From an uncultured Steroidobacter sp. (lineage in GTDB: Bacteria; Pseudomonadota; Gammaproteobacteria; Steroidobacterales; Steroidobacteraceae): 47,085 nt of DNA. Location of the stretch: the NCBI GenBank assembly GCA_937864115.1, contig CALMII010000045.1, positions 1 to 47,085 on the forward strand, in the 5' to 3' direction. Positions 1 through 7,949 of the stretch are shown one piece after another. A model generated the notes under the pieces. That model did not search any database and was not told the origin of the DNA. It saw only the letters and a list, made by a program, of their open reading frames with translations. Position 1 is the stretch's first letter, and each line of letters opens with the position of its first letter. Made by a program: the position numbers and the translations under genes.

Positions 1-49
1 TGCCTACGTTCACATGCGGCTTCGTGCGTTCAAACTTCTCTTTGGCCAC
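1..49 (-). CDS. tuf: Elongation factor Tu, 5' fragment
   Basis: Only the first 16 codons lie in the window; the gene runs off the left edge. Reading the minus strand from a GTG at 49-47 gives (M)AKEKFERTKPHVNVG, the universal EF-Tu N-terminus just before the GTP-binding P-loop. EF-Tu carries aminoacyl-tRNA to the ribosome. A ribosome binding site AGAGGA (complement of 58-63) stands 8 bases ahead of the GTG. The tRNA-Tyr, tRNA-Gly and tRNA-Thr genes immediately upstream reproduce the gammaproteobacterial tufB operon, so the gene is probably co-transcribed with them. Confidence 0.95.
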   Translation of the reverse strand, partial: MAKEKFERTKPHVNVG

Positions 50-139
50 AGCGGCGGTCCTCTAACAACGGTTGACTCTGAAAAACGATCTGTGTCGAAA
101 GCCACTAGCGGCTAGCCGCTAGTCATTCAATCTCTTAAC

Positions 140-215
<76 letters not shown>

Positions 216-312
216 ACATCCTTCAAACCGATACCGAACTCGTTCAACTCTTCACTACATCCGAAACTTGCTGCAGGTCACGGCACCTGCAACGACCCGG
301 CAGTAAGTTCAA

Positions 313-386
<74 letters not shown>

Positions 387-390
387 ACAT

Positions 391-476
391 TGGTGGAGGG
401 GGTAGGATTCGAACCTACGAAGGCATAAGCCAGCAGATTTACAGTCTGCCCCCGTTGGCCGCTTGGGTACCCCTCC
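391..476 (-). tRNA. tRNA-Tyr (GTA)
   Basis: An 86-base class II tRNA on the minus strand with acceptor stem GGAGGGG, anticodon loop CTGTAAA (anticodon GTA), a long variable arm as expected for bacterial tRNA-Tyr, T-arm GTAGGTTCGAATCCTAC and an encoded CCA. It is the first gene of the tRNA-tuf operon, directly behind the promoter. Confidence 0.97.
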
Positions 477-500
477 GCAGACGGACATAAAGAGCCCGGT

Positions 501-529
501 ATTCTGTTTGGGGGAGTCCGGAGTGTCAA
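501..529 (-). promoter_or_regulatory. sigma-70 promoter of the tRNA-tuf operon
   Basis: On the minus strand a perfect -35 box TTGACA (complement of 524-529) is followed after 17 bases by CAGAAT (complement of 501-506), a 4/6 match to the -10 box. The GC-rich stretch ACCGGGC after the -10 box looks like the discriminator of stringently controlled stable-RNA promoters. Transcription would start near 494, about 18 bases before tRNA-Tyr. Confidence 0.75.
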
Positions 530-641
530 CACCAAGTTGCACCGCAACCTAAGACTTCCCCCGCTCAAGCGGCTCGTCCCGGAGCCGATATAGACGGCGA
601 CCCTGCGTAACTTCGCAAACCGCCGCTCATCAAGAACCGCC

Positions 642-2174
642 ATGACACCCCAGGACTTCGAAATCAGACTCAAAGCCCAGGTGGACTTCCCGAGTCCGTC
701 GAAAGTGGCGACCGAGATCATCGCGCTGGCGCGCGATCCTGACATCGAGATGGGGCGTGTCGCTACTGCGATCAGCCGCGACCCGGCGATGACAGCAAAA
801 ATCCTGCGGATCGCCAACTCGGCGTTCTACTCACAGCGCCGGCCGAGCCAGAATCTTCGGCAGGCGCTCGTCATCATCGGGCTCAACGCCGCTTTGACCC
901 TGGCGCTGAGCTTCTCACTGGTTTCCGCAGTCCGGGCCCTGCGGCCCGTCGGCATCGACTATCCCCGCTTCTGGCGCCGGACGCTGCTGGCCGCGACGGC
1001 AGCACGGGCCTTCGCCGAGGCCACCAAGGCCCCCCATGCCGAGGACATTTTCCTCGCGGCACTCCTGCAGGACATCGGCGTGCTCGCCATCGACCGTGCG
1101 TCCCGCGATTTCTACAGTCAGCTGCCCCAGCCCGCCAACCATGCGGACTGGATCGCCTACGAAACCGCCAAGCTCGGCAAGGATCATGCGGCATATACCG
1201 CCATCCTGCTTCGATCCTGGAATCTGCCCGACCGGATCTGGCAGGCCGTGGCTGCCAGCCATAAGCCCCAGACGCTTCCCGGCGATACCGACGATGGACG
1301 GTTCGCGCGCTGCGTGACCCTGGGCAGCGACCTGGCCGAAGCCGTCCTGAGCACCGACCGGCCCGGCAGCCTGCCCGGCCTCGCTCAACGGGTACTGGAT
1401 CTCGTGGGACTGGGCAACGAAGCCTTCACGGACGTCGTCAGTCGGGTGCTCAGCCTGATCCCGGAAACCGAAGCCCTGTACGAAACCAGCATCCTCGAGG
1501 CAGATGACGCCGAGAACCTGCTCGCCGATGCAAGGGAACTGCTGGCCGTCCGCAACCTGCACGCCCTGCAGGAAGTCAGCAATCTGCAGGCCACCACGAG
1601 CGTTCTACTGACGCGTACCGAGGAAGCCGAAGATGCAAGTCGACGCGACGCACTGACCGGCGTACTGAACCGCGCCTGGCTCGACCGGCTGCTGGATAGG
1701 GAATTCACCCAGGCCGTCGTGTTCGGCCGCGATCTCAGCATCGCGCACGTCGATATCGATCGCCTGAAAGTCGTGAACGACAAGCACGGCACGGAACTCG
1801 GCGACAACGTTCTCAAGACCTGCGCCCTGAAGCTGCAATCCTGTGTACGCGGCAGCGACCTGGTCGCGCGTTTCAGCGGCGAGGAATTTCTCGTCGTCCT
1901 GCCGGGCGCCGATCGCGACATCGTCAAGCAGGTCGCCCAGCGCATGCTGAACGCCGTCATGGACATGCAGGTGAATGCAGTAGACGGACCAGTGAAAGTC
2001 ACCGTCTCGATCGGGCTCGCGACCTACAGCACACGCCAGCGCTTCCCGAGCACGCTCGCCCTGCTCGAGGCCGCGGATCACGCCCTCTATGCGGCCAAGC
2101 TCTGCGGCAGGAATCGGTTCGAGGCGTTCGAGGATCTTGCGGCAACCAATCGCAACGCCACCGGCAGCCGCTGA
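642..2174 (+). CDS. HDOD-GGDEF signalling protein
   Basis: 510 residues. Residues about 12-275 form an HDOD domain, a metal-free relative of HD phosphohydrolases used as a signalling scaffold. A helical linker follows (about 290-335), then a GGDEF diguanylate cyclase domain (336-495) starting with DALTGVLNR and containing DIDRLKVVND. The active-site loop reads SGEEF (412-416) instead of GGDEF. The acidic residues are kept, so cyclase activity is possible but not certain. An RxxD inhibitory site (RGSD, 403-406) sits five residues ahead, as in product-inhibited cyclases. There is no membrane segment, so it is probably cytoplasmic. It is divergent from the tRNA-tuf operon and convergent with murI. 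A PilZ gene, the usual c-di-GMP receptor type, lies 1.1 kb away. Confidence 0.92.
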   Translation: MTPQDFEIRLKAQVDFPSPSKVATEIIALARDPDIEMGRVATAISRDPAMTAKILRIANSAFYSQRRPSQNLRQALVIIGLNAALTLALSFSLVSAVRALRPVGIDYPRFWRRTLLAATAARAFAEATKAPHAEDIFLAALLQDIGVLAIDRASRDFYSQLPQPANHADWIAYETAKLGKDHAAYTAILLRSWNLPDRIWQAVAASHKPQTLPGDTDDGRFARCVTLGSDLAEAVLSTDRPGSLPGLAQRVLDLVGLGNEAFTDVVSRVLSLIPETEALYETSILEADDAENLLADARELLAVRNLHALQEVSNLQATTSVLLTRTEEAEDASRRDALTGVLNRAWLDRLLDREFTQAVVFGRDLSIAHVDIDRLKVVNDKHGTELGDNVLKTCALKLQSCVRGSDLVARFSGEEFLVVLPGADRDIVKQVAQRMLNAVMDMQVNAVDGPVKVTVSIGLATYSTRQRFPSTLALLEAADHALYAAKLCGRNRFEAFEDLAATNRNATGSR

Positions 2175-2179
2175 CCGGC

Positions 2180-3046
2180 TCAGCGAACCAGATCGACTAG
2201 CTCGACCTGCCCTGCCTCGACATCCTCGCCGAGGAATCGGCTGCCGACCCGCGCGAACCGCTGCGGACCGTCCGTTGCCATCAACGAAACCGCAGGCTCG
2301 AGCCTGCCGGTCGCACACAGGTCCCTGTTCTGCAGGTCGATCGTGAGTGCTTCTGCCGTGGTAGCCGCGGAATCGACGATCGCGACCGCTGGATCTACCG
2401 CCGCCCGCAGTGCATCAAGCAACAACGGAAAGTGCGTGCAGCCGAGCAGCAACGTATCCAGCCGCGGATGCGCGGCGAACATCGGATCGAGATAACGATG
2501 CACGATCGCATCGACGATCGGACCGTCCGTCCACCCCTCTTCCGCCAGCGACACGAACAGCGAGCAGGGCTGCGCAACCACGGTGAATTCCGGCCTGATC
2601 GCGGCGATTGCTCGCTGATACGCACCGCCCTGCACCGTCCCTTCCGTGGCAATGACGCCGATTTGCCCGCTGCGCGAACTCGCACAACCCGCCGCCGCAC
2701 CCGGCTCGATGACACCGATGACGGGAATCGGCGCAAACCGCTGACGCAGTGCATCGACGGCAACCGACGACGCCGTGTTGCACGCAACCACCAGGCACTT
2801 GATGCCACGATGAACCAGGAATTCGGCGGCCTGGAGGGAATACCTCAGCACCGAATCGCCGCTCTTGGTGCCGTACGGCAGCCGCGCCGTATCGCCCAGA
2901 TACAGAAACCGTTCATTCGGCAATCGCTCGCGCAACGCGCGCAGCACCGTCAGCCCGCCGACACCCGAGTCGAAAACACCGATGGGCAGCTTCCTGTCCA
3001 TCCCTGTCTGGAGGGCAGATCGATTCATCGCGGAGCCGAACGTCAT
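2180..3046 (-). CDS. murI: Glutamate racemase
   Basis: 288 residues, slightly longer than most family members. It converts L-glutamate to D-glutamate for peptidoglycan in the cytoplasm. The N-terminal motif FDSGVGGLTVL (25-35), the first catalytic cysteine in VVACNTASS (Cys89) and the second in LLLGCTHFPLL (Cys203, next to His205) are all present. The ATG at 3046 has AAGGTG a few bases ahead. A second in-frame ATG at 3001 (Met16, just before DRKLPIGVFDSG) would give a protein of normal family length, so the first 15 residues may not be translated. The gene stops five bases from the end of the convergent HDOD-GGDEF gene. Confidence 0.96.
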   Translation of the reverse strand: MTFGSAMNRSALQTGMDRKLPIGVFDSGVGGLTVLRALRERLPNERFLYLGDTARLPYGTKSGDSVLRYSLQAAEFLVHRGIKCLVVACNTASSVAVDALRQRFAPIPVIGVIEPGAAAGCASSRSGQIGVIATEGTVQGGAYQRAIAAIRPEFTVVAQPCSLFVSLAEEGWTDGPIVDAIVHRYLDPMFAAHPRLDTLLLGCTHFPLLLDALRAAVDPAVAIVDSAATTAEALTIDLQNRDLCATGRLEPAVSLMATDGPQRFARVGSRFLGEDVEAGQVELVDLVR

Positions 3047-3290
3047 TCTTCACCTTGCTTCATGGCCATTGTCCGTACCACCGCCGTGCCTGCGATTCGC
3101 TTTCCGACATATTCCTGCGGACGCAACGTAGCCCTTCAGGGCACGACATAACTCCGAACAACGCGCTTCGCATGAGCAATACGTCACGGCATAATGCCTC
3201 GGCACCGCAAGTGATCCTGAAGAACGTCGACATGGGCAGCAGCGAAATCAGGCCGGACAACTACAACATCGATACGGCGGGGAACTGATT

Positions 3291-3569
3291 ATGGAGAGGC
3301 GCCTCCACACTCGTCATCGCGCACGCACGGCAGTGTACGTTGCGATTCCCGGTCGACCCGGAAAACTTTGCCGCGCTCGCAATCTCAGCGCCAACGGCGT
3401 CTTCATCGAAACCGAAAACCTCGGCCTCAAGAAGGGCGCCACCGTTCATCTCGCCTTCGCCATCAATCTCGGCGTCGTCACCAAGATCCATCGTCGCACG
3501 GCCATCGTCGCGCATATTTCCAAGGGCGGCACGGGCTTGATGATGGAAAGCCTGACAGGCACGCGCTAG
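3291..3569 (+). CDS. PilZ domain protein
   Basis: 92 residues, a stand-alone PilZ domain. It has the arginine-rich c-di-GMP-binding N-terminus (RRLHTRHRAR, residues 3-12, with RxxxR spacing) and the second signature NLSANG (31-36, consensus D/NxSxxG). The following beta-strands (VFIETENL, TVHLAFAI, GTGLMMES) fit the six-stranded barrel. Single-domain PilZ proteins act as c-di-GMP receptors for motility or surface behaviour; the output here cannot be told. GGGGA stands about 8 bases ahead of the ATG. The HDOD-GGDEF protein upstream is a possible source of the ligand. Confidence 0.9.
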   Translation: MERRLHTRHRARTAVYVAIPGRPGKLCRARNLSANGVFIETENLGLKKGATVHLAFAINLGVVTKIHRRTAIVAHISKGGTGLMMESLTGTR

Positions 3570-3688
3570 CCGCGCATCGACCGCTGGATGCGCTCGCGCA
3601 TTTCCAGCGAATTGGCCCATTTACGCGAACACGCGGCAATCGCGAAGATGCGATCATGGCTGCCCGCACACAGCCCTGACCGATTGCC

Positions 3689-5560
3689 TTGCACACCGAC
3701 GATCTATTCGCTGCGCTGAAACGCGCCTTCGGTTTCGAGTCGTTCCGACCCGGACAGGAGGCCATCGTGCGCGACGCACTCGCTGGTCGCGACGTGCTCG
3801 CGATCATGCCGACCGGCGGCGGCAAATCCCTCTGTTTTCAGTTGCCCGCTATTCTGCAATCCGGCGTCACTCTCGTGGTGTCGCCGCTGATCGCACTGAT
3901 GCAGGATCAGGTCCGCCAGTTGACCAGCAACGGGATCTCTGCGGCTTACATCAACTCCAGTCTCTCCTACGCCGAGATTTCGGCACGCATCGGTGCGGCG
4001 CTGCGCGGCGACTGCAAACTCCTGTATCTCGCCCCCGAACGACTGCTGCAACCGGAGTTTCTGGGCTCGATACTGCCGCGGCTCGCCGAAAACCCCGGCA
4101 TTGCCGCCTTCGTCATCGACGAGGCGCATTGCGTGTCGGAATGGGGACACGACTTCCGACCCGAATATCGACAACTCGCGCAACTGCGAACGCAGTTTCC
4201 CTCCGTACCTGCGCTCGCCTTCACCGCCACCGCGACACCGCGAGTGCGCAATGACATTCTGCAGCAGCTTGCGCTGCGCGATCCTGCGATCCATGTCGCG
4301 AGTTTCAACCGGCCCAATCTCTACTACGCTGTTCGCGACAAGGACCGTCGCACGTACACCGAGATTCTCAACCATGCCCGGAACGCGGGCGGTGCCGGCA
4401 TCGTCTACTGCCTGTCGCGAAAACGCGTCGATGAACTCGCCGGCCGCCTGAGAGATGACGGCATTCGCGCCTTGCCCTACCACGCCGGTCTCGACGCCAA
4501 CGAGCGCAGCCGCAATCAGGAAGCCTTCATCCGCGACGACACACAAGTCATCGTCGCCACCATCGCCTTCGGCATGGGCATCAACAAACCGGACGTTCGC
4601 TGGGTCATCCACCACGACCTGCCGCGCACGCTCGAAAGCTACTACCAGGAATCCGGCCGTGCCGGTCGCGACAGCGATCCCGCGCAGTGCATTCTGTACT
4701 TCGGCGCGGGTGATATCCGGACTGCGGACTTCCTGATCGAGCAGAAGATCGACCCGATCACGAACGAACCGCTCGAAGACGAGCAGCGCATCGCGCGGCA
4801 TCAACTGCGACAGGTACTGAACTATGCCCAGTCCACCGAGTGTCGCCGCGCGATCCAGTTGCAGTACTTCGGCGAGTCGTTCACGCCGCCCTGCGGGGGA
4901 TGCGACAACTGCACGCAGCCACGCGAGCTGAAAGACTGGACTGTCGAAGCGCAGCAGTACCTATCTTGCATCGCCCGCCTCGCACAGCGTCGGGAGCGAT
5001 TCGGCGCTGCTTATCTGATTGAGATCCTGCGGGGAGGCGAATCGCAGCGACTCATCGATCGCGGCCATCAGTCGCTGAGCGTCTACGGTATTGGCAAGCA
5101 GCGAAGTGTCGATGAATGGCGGCACCTGGCACGGACGCTCGTACATCAAGGCATCGTCGAGGAGACGCAGGATGGATATCCGGTGGCGGTGCTCAACAAG
5201 CAGAGTTGGGAGGTGTTGCGCGGAGGAAGGAAGGTCCTGCTAGCCGAGCCTACCCGAGCAAAGCGACAAAAGAAGGGCAAGAAGGAGATACCAGCTCACT
5301 CCCTCACGCCGGACGATGCGCTTTTCGAAACGCTGCGTCGCCTGCGCAAGCAACTTGCTGACGAGAGCGGCGTCCCGCCCTATGTGATCTTCCATGACGC
5401 AACGCTTCGCGAGATCGCGGCGCGCAAACCTCGTTCACCGACCGAACTGTCGGTTATCAGCGGTGTTGGCCAGCGAAAACTTGATCGCTACGGCGCACAG
5501 TTCCTGGCAATTGTGCGGGAGAGTACCAGCAGCGAAGCCGATACGGCTGAAGCTGAATAG
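3689..5560 (+). CDS. recQ: ATP-dependent DNA helicase RecQ
   Basis: 623 residues from a TTG start; no better ATG fits the conserved N-terminus. The superfamily 2 helicase core has Walker A MPTGGGKS (40-47), the DEAH box in VIDEAHCVSEWGHDFRPEY (142-160), TATATPRVRNDI (180-190) and motif VI ESGRAGRDS (321-329). The RecQ zinc site uses Cys385, Cys402, Cys405 and Cys408, the winged-helix RQC region follows, and an HRDC domain closes the protein (about 535-610). It unwinds DNA 3' to 5' in RecF-pathway recombination and fork repair. All elements of the E. coli-type protein are present. Confidence 0.97.
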   Translation: MHTDDLFAALKRAFGFESFRPGQEAIVRDALAGRDVLAIMPTGGGKSLCFQLPAILQSGVTLVVSPLIALMQDQVRQLTSNGISAAYINSSLSYAEISARIGAALRGDCKLLYLAPERLLQPEFLGSILPRLAENPGIAAFVIDEAHCVSEWGHDFRPEYRQLAQLRTQFPSVPALAFTATATPRVRNDILQQLALRDPAIHVASFNRPNLYYAVRDKDRRTYTEILNHARNAGGAGIVYCLSRKRVDELAGRLRDDGIRALPYHAGLDANERSRNQEAFIRDDTQVIVATIAFGMGINKPDVRWVIHHDLPRTLESYYQESGRAGRDSDPAQCILYFGAGDIRTADFLIEQKIDPITNEPLEDEQRIARHQLRQVLNYAQSTECRRAIQLQYFGESFTPPCGGCDNCTQPRELKDWTVEAQQYLSCIARLAQRRERFGAAYLIEILRGGESQRLIDRGHQSLSVYGIGKQRSVDEWRHLARTLVHQGIVEETQDGYPVAVLNKQSWEVLRGGRKVLLAEPTRAKRQKKGKKEIPAHSLTPDDALFETLRRLRKQLADESGVPPYVIFHDATLREIAARKPRSPTELSVISGVGQRKLDRYGAQFLAIVRESTSSEADTAEAE

Positions 5561-5589
5561 TGATCTCACCAGCGGCAATACGGCCCGCC

Positions 5590-6279
5590 CTATTTCACGA
5601 GACGGCGATCGACATAGCCAACGCCTGCAGCAGCCTGGACCTGAATGAAATCGCCCTCTTGCTGCTGCAGCACCACTACTTCTTCACCCTTCGCAAGCAG
5701 AGTCATCACACTCGCTTTTTCTGGTGACGAGTAAATCGGCACGTTCGCGATTTTCGCCACCACCACATCTCCCACCGATGTCGCCGGCTTCCCGCCACTC
5801 GCCTTGGCGACCGCAGAGGATCCCTTGCCGGACTTGAAGCGCGCGTACATCTGATCGAAGCTCGATGCGCTCCAGCCAGACAGCCGCTGATCGCCTATCA
5901 GGAGAATGGGCACTCCCGATCCGTTGAGCGCTCGATAATCCGCATATCCGCGCGGACTTTGCTCGATGTCGTATTCGACGAACGCCACTTGGCGCGACTG
6001 CATGAACTTCCGCGCCTGCGTGCAATACCCGCACCACGCCGCGCTGTACAGAATGACGCGCTCCGGGTCGATCGCGACGGAATCGGTCCGTGGCGCAATC
6101 ACCGGCACCACGACGGAGCGAGCTTCCTTGTAGAGCGCAGTCGTCTGACGTGCGGTGCGATTAACTTCCCGGGCTCCGCGCAACACTTCGGTCAAACCAT
6201 CCGCCATTGCGACGCCTGCGACAGCAAGGCAGCCTGCAAGAAGCAACGGAATTCCTGTGAAACGTATACGCGCTGACAT
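5590..6279 (-). CDS. Exported glutaredoxin-like protein with C-terminal SH3 domain
   Basis: 229 residues from the ATG at 6279, chosen because GGAGGT stands five bases ahead; an ATG 33 bases upstream has no comparable site. A signal peptide (about 1-27) is followed by a glutaredoxin fold (about 73-150) with redox pair Cys83-Gly-Tyr-Cys86 in SAAWCGYC and the cis-proline loop GVPILLIG (122-129). A bacterial SH3-like domain ends the protein (about 170-229, VAKIANVPIYSSPEKAS to GVGYVDRRLVK). It is probably a periplasmic thiol-disulfide protein, with the SH3 module possibly touching the cell wall. A DUF4124-like role is an alternative. It is convergent with recQ. Confidence 0.82.
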   Translation of the reverse strand: MSARIRFTGIPLLLAGCLAVAGVAMADGLTEVLRGAREVNRTARQTTALYKEARSVVVPVIAPRTDSVAIDPERVILYSAAWCGYCTQARKFMQSRQVAFVEYDIEQSPRGYADYRALNGSGVPILLIGDQRLSGWSASSFDQMYARFKSGKGSSAVAKASGGKPATSVGDVVVAKIANVPIYSSPEKASVMTLLAKGEEVVVLQQQEGDFIQVQAAAGVGYVDRRLVK

Positions 6280-6318
6280 TCTGACCTCCATGTCGTTCAA
6301 TCCATGCCTCATTCGCGA

Positions 6319-6831
6319 TTACTGAATACGCAACTTCCCCAGGGCCGCCAGGATATCCTTGGTATCGATGCTTTCCGCATCGTGAGTTACCAATGTGAAA
6401 TAGACCAGATGACCCGACGAAAGGAGAACTCCCTCGACGGTCTGACCTGGGCTTTCCGACTGCTGACTACTCGTTACAAAGTAGTAGCCCACACTAGCGT
6501 CGAACGCGGTGACTCCAGTTTCCTTTCCTCCGGCAGCTGCCAGTGAGGCCGACCGCAATCTGATGACAAGGTCTCTCACCAATTGAGAATCGATCGTCTT
6601 CTTGGCCTGACTGATATCAAGCAGTCTGATTCGCAGTCGTTGCGACGTAACATCATTCACTTGTTGCCGCGCTTCAAAATAGATTGTCCCATCCTGCACG
6701 AACGGGTAGCGATACTCCCAGTGGTGGGGCCACGGGATTAGAAGCGTGGACTGCGGGGCAGCGCTGCCGACTCCGCAAATGGCAACGCAAATAACGAGAA
6801 GAGAAACCCGTAGAGGAGTACGCGAGTCCAT
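6319..6831 (-). CDS. Putative secreted protein of unknown function
   Basis: 170 residues from the ATG at 6831, which begins a clear signal peptide (MDSRTPLRVSLLVICVAICGVGSAAPQ). A start 35 codons upstream would put the signal in the middle of the protein. I do not recognise the mature part. It has alternating beta-strand-like stretches (TIYFEARQQV, GYYFVTSSQQ, HLVYFTLVTH) and no cysteines or metal motifs. It precedes the glutaredoxin gene by 39 bases on the same strand. Its DNA is poorer in GC than the neighbouring recQ and murI, in line with the rhs tip region upstream. Confidence 0.65.
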   Translation of the reverse strand: MDSRTPLRVSLLVICVAICGVGSAAPQSTLLIPWPHHWEYRYPFVQDGTIYFEARQQVNDVTSQRLRIRLLDISQAKKTIDSQLVRDLVIRLRSASLAAAGGKETGVTAFDASVGYYFVTSSQQSESPGQTVEGVLLSSGHLVYFTLVTHDAESIDTKDILAALGKLRIQ

Positions 6832-7092
6832 TCGCTGCTTCCGATTTAATTGCTGAATTTTGCGTTTATCCAGTGAGAGCAGGCAATGCACATTGCAATC
6901 ACTATTGCCTGAACGGCAGATTGTCGCAGTCAACACTTACTCGACGATACCGATTGCGACCTTCGCGGGAACTCGCATTCATGAAAGCGGCGCGGTCCAG
7001 AGCGATCTGACATGTTCACGAACAGCTCTCTTTTCCGGTACATGAAATGCCGATCGCATACTTCATCCTTACGTTGGATTGCACTTGGCAGG

Positions 7093-7932
7093 CTATTTCT
7101 GGCCGTACCGAGGGGGATCACCGAGGCGCATGCGCCTGTCGGCGACGACTTCCGCCTCAACGGCGAGCACTTCGGAGCTCACGGATTTTTTGAAGGGGAG
7201 ATTCTCGCAATCGAAAGGCCAGCTACGTCCAAATCTCATCGCGGCATTCGCCGCGTACCGACATGAAGCGCGGATACGCTCTCGCTCATCGAACGTGGTT
7301 GTGATGTCTAGGGCATGCTCCATAGCGGCACGTGCCATGGGAAGACCCTGGTAGCCACATCGCGACATCGCTCGCACTACCACACGCGCAGCGCCCGAGA
7401 GCTCACTTGAAAATGAATGCTCGCTCGTCGGAAGTCTTGCCTGAGCGTCGTCAGGCCTGTACTGCCTAACGCTTTGTCGCTCTCCGGGGCCGCGTGTCAT
7501 CGATATTCGAACTTTAGGTGAAAGCGCCCATAGACTTGAAGCAATGCTCGAACTTTCCGTACTGGCTATCCATCCGGGCTTGAAGACGATGATGTGCGCA
7601 GACTTTTGAGCCAACGGTCGATTGAACGTAAAGGCATCGAACCGAAAGCGACCGAGACTGTCGGTTCGGGTTACGCGCGTCCCCATGCACTTATCCATTC
7701 GATACCGCGGGTCGGGCCCGTATGGAATGTTAATGAGCGGTTCCTCGCCGTTGAACACTGCAAAGACCCACGCACCCTCTATCAGAGCGCCATTTGTCGC
7801 ATCGGCAACACTACCGTTGATCCCCCATCGATCAAAGACAACCCAGTCCACCAAAAGAAGGACTAGAACCGTTAACACAACGGTCCGTTTCGGGTGCATC
7901 TCAATCCGAACGACGGCCTTCCAGCGACTCAT
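7093..7932 (-). CDS. Membrane-anchored protein after rhs; candidate immunity protein
   Basis: 279 residues from the ATG at 7932, 17 bases after the rhs stop codon. The open frame continues upstream into rhs, but this ATG puts one hydrophobic helix (about 14-33, TVVLTVLVLLLVDWVVF) near the N-terminus. After it comes a stretch resembling a carboxypeptidase regulatory or CNA-B-like beta-sandwich (NGSVADATNGALIEGAWVF to TDSLGRFRFDAF). The C-terminal half, with scattered cysteines, is unrecognised. A single-pass protein facing the periplasm directly behind an RHS toxin is the usual place for an immunity gene. That role is inferred only from position, anchor and shared low GC. Confidence 0.6.
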   Translation of the reverse strand: MSRWKAVVRIEMHPKRTVVLTVLVLLLVDWVVFDRWGINGSVADATNGALIEGAWVFAVFNGEEPLINIPYGPDPRYRMDKCMGTRVTRTDSLGRFRFDAFTFNRPLAQKSAHIIVFKPGWIASTESSSIASSLWALSPKVRISMTRGPGERQSVRQYRPDDAQARLPTSEHSFSSELSGAARVVVRAMSRCGYQGLPMARAAMEHALDITTTFDERERIRASCRYAANAAMRFGRSWPFDCENLPFKKSVSSEVLAVEAEVVADRRMRLGDPPRYGQK

Positions 7933-7949
7933 TTGACTGCCTTGTCCGT

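Noticed and set aside
3172..3288. A 38-codon open frame ending two bases before the PilZ gene
   Set aside because: The position suggests an upstream cistron, but there is no ribosome binding site, no recognisable sequence and only chance-level length.
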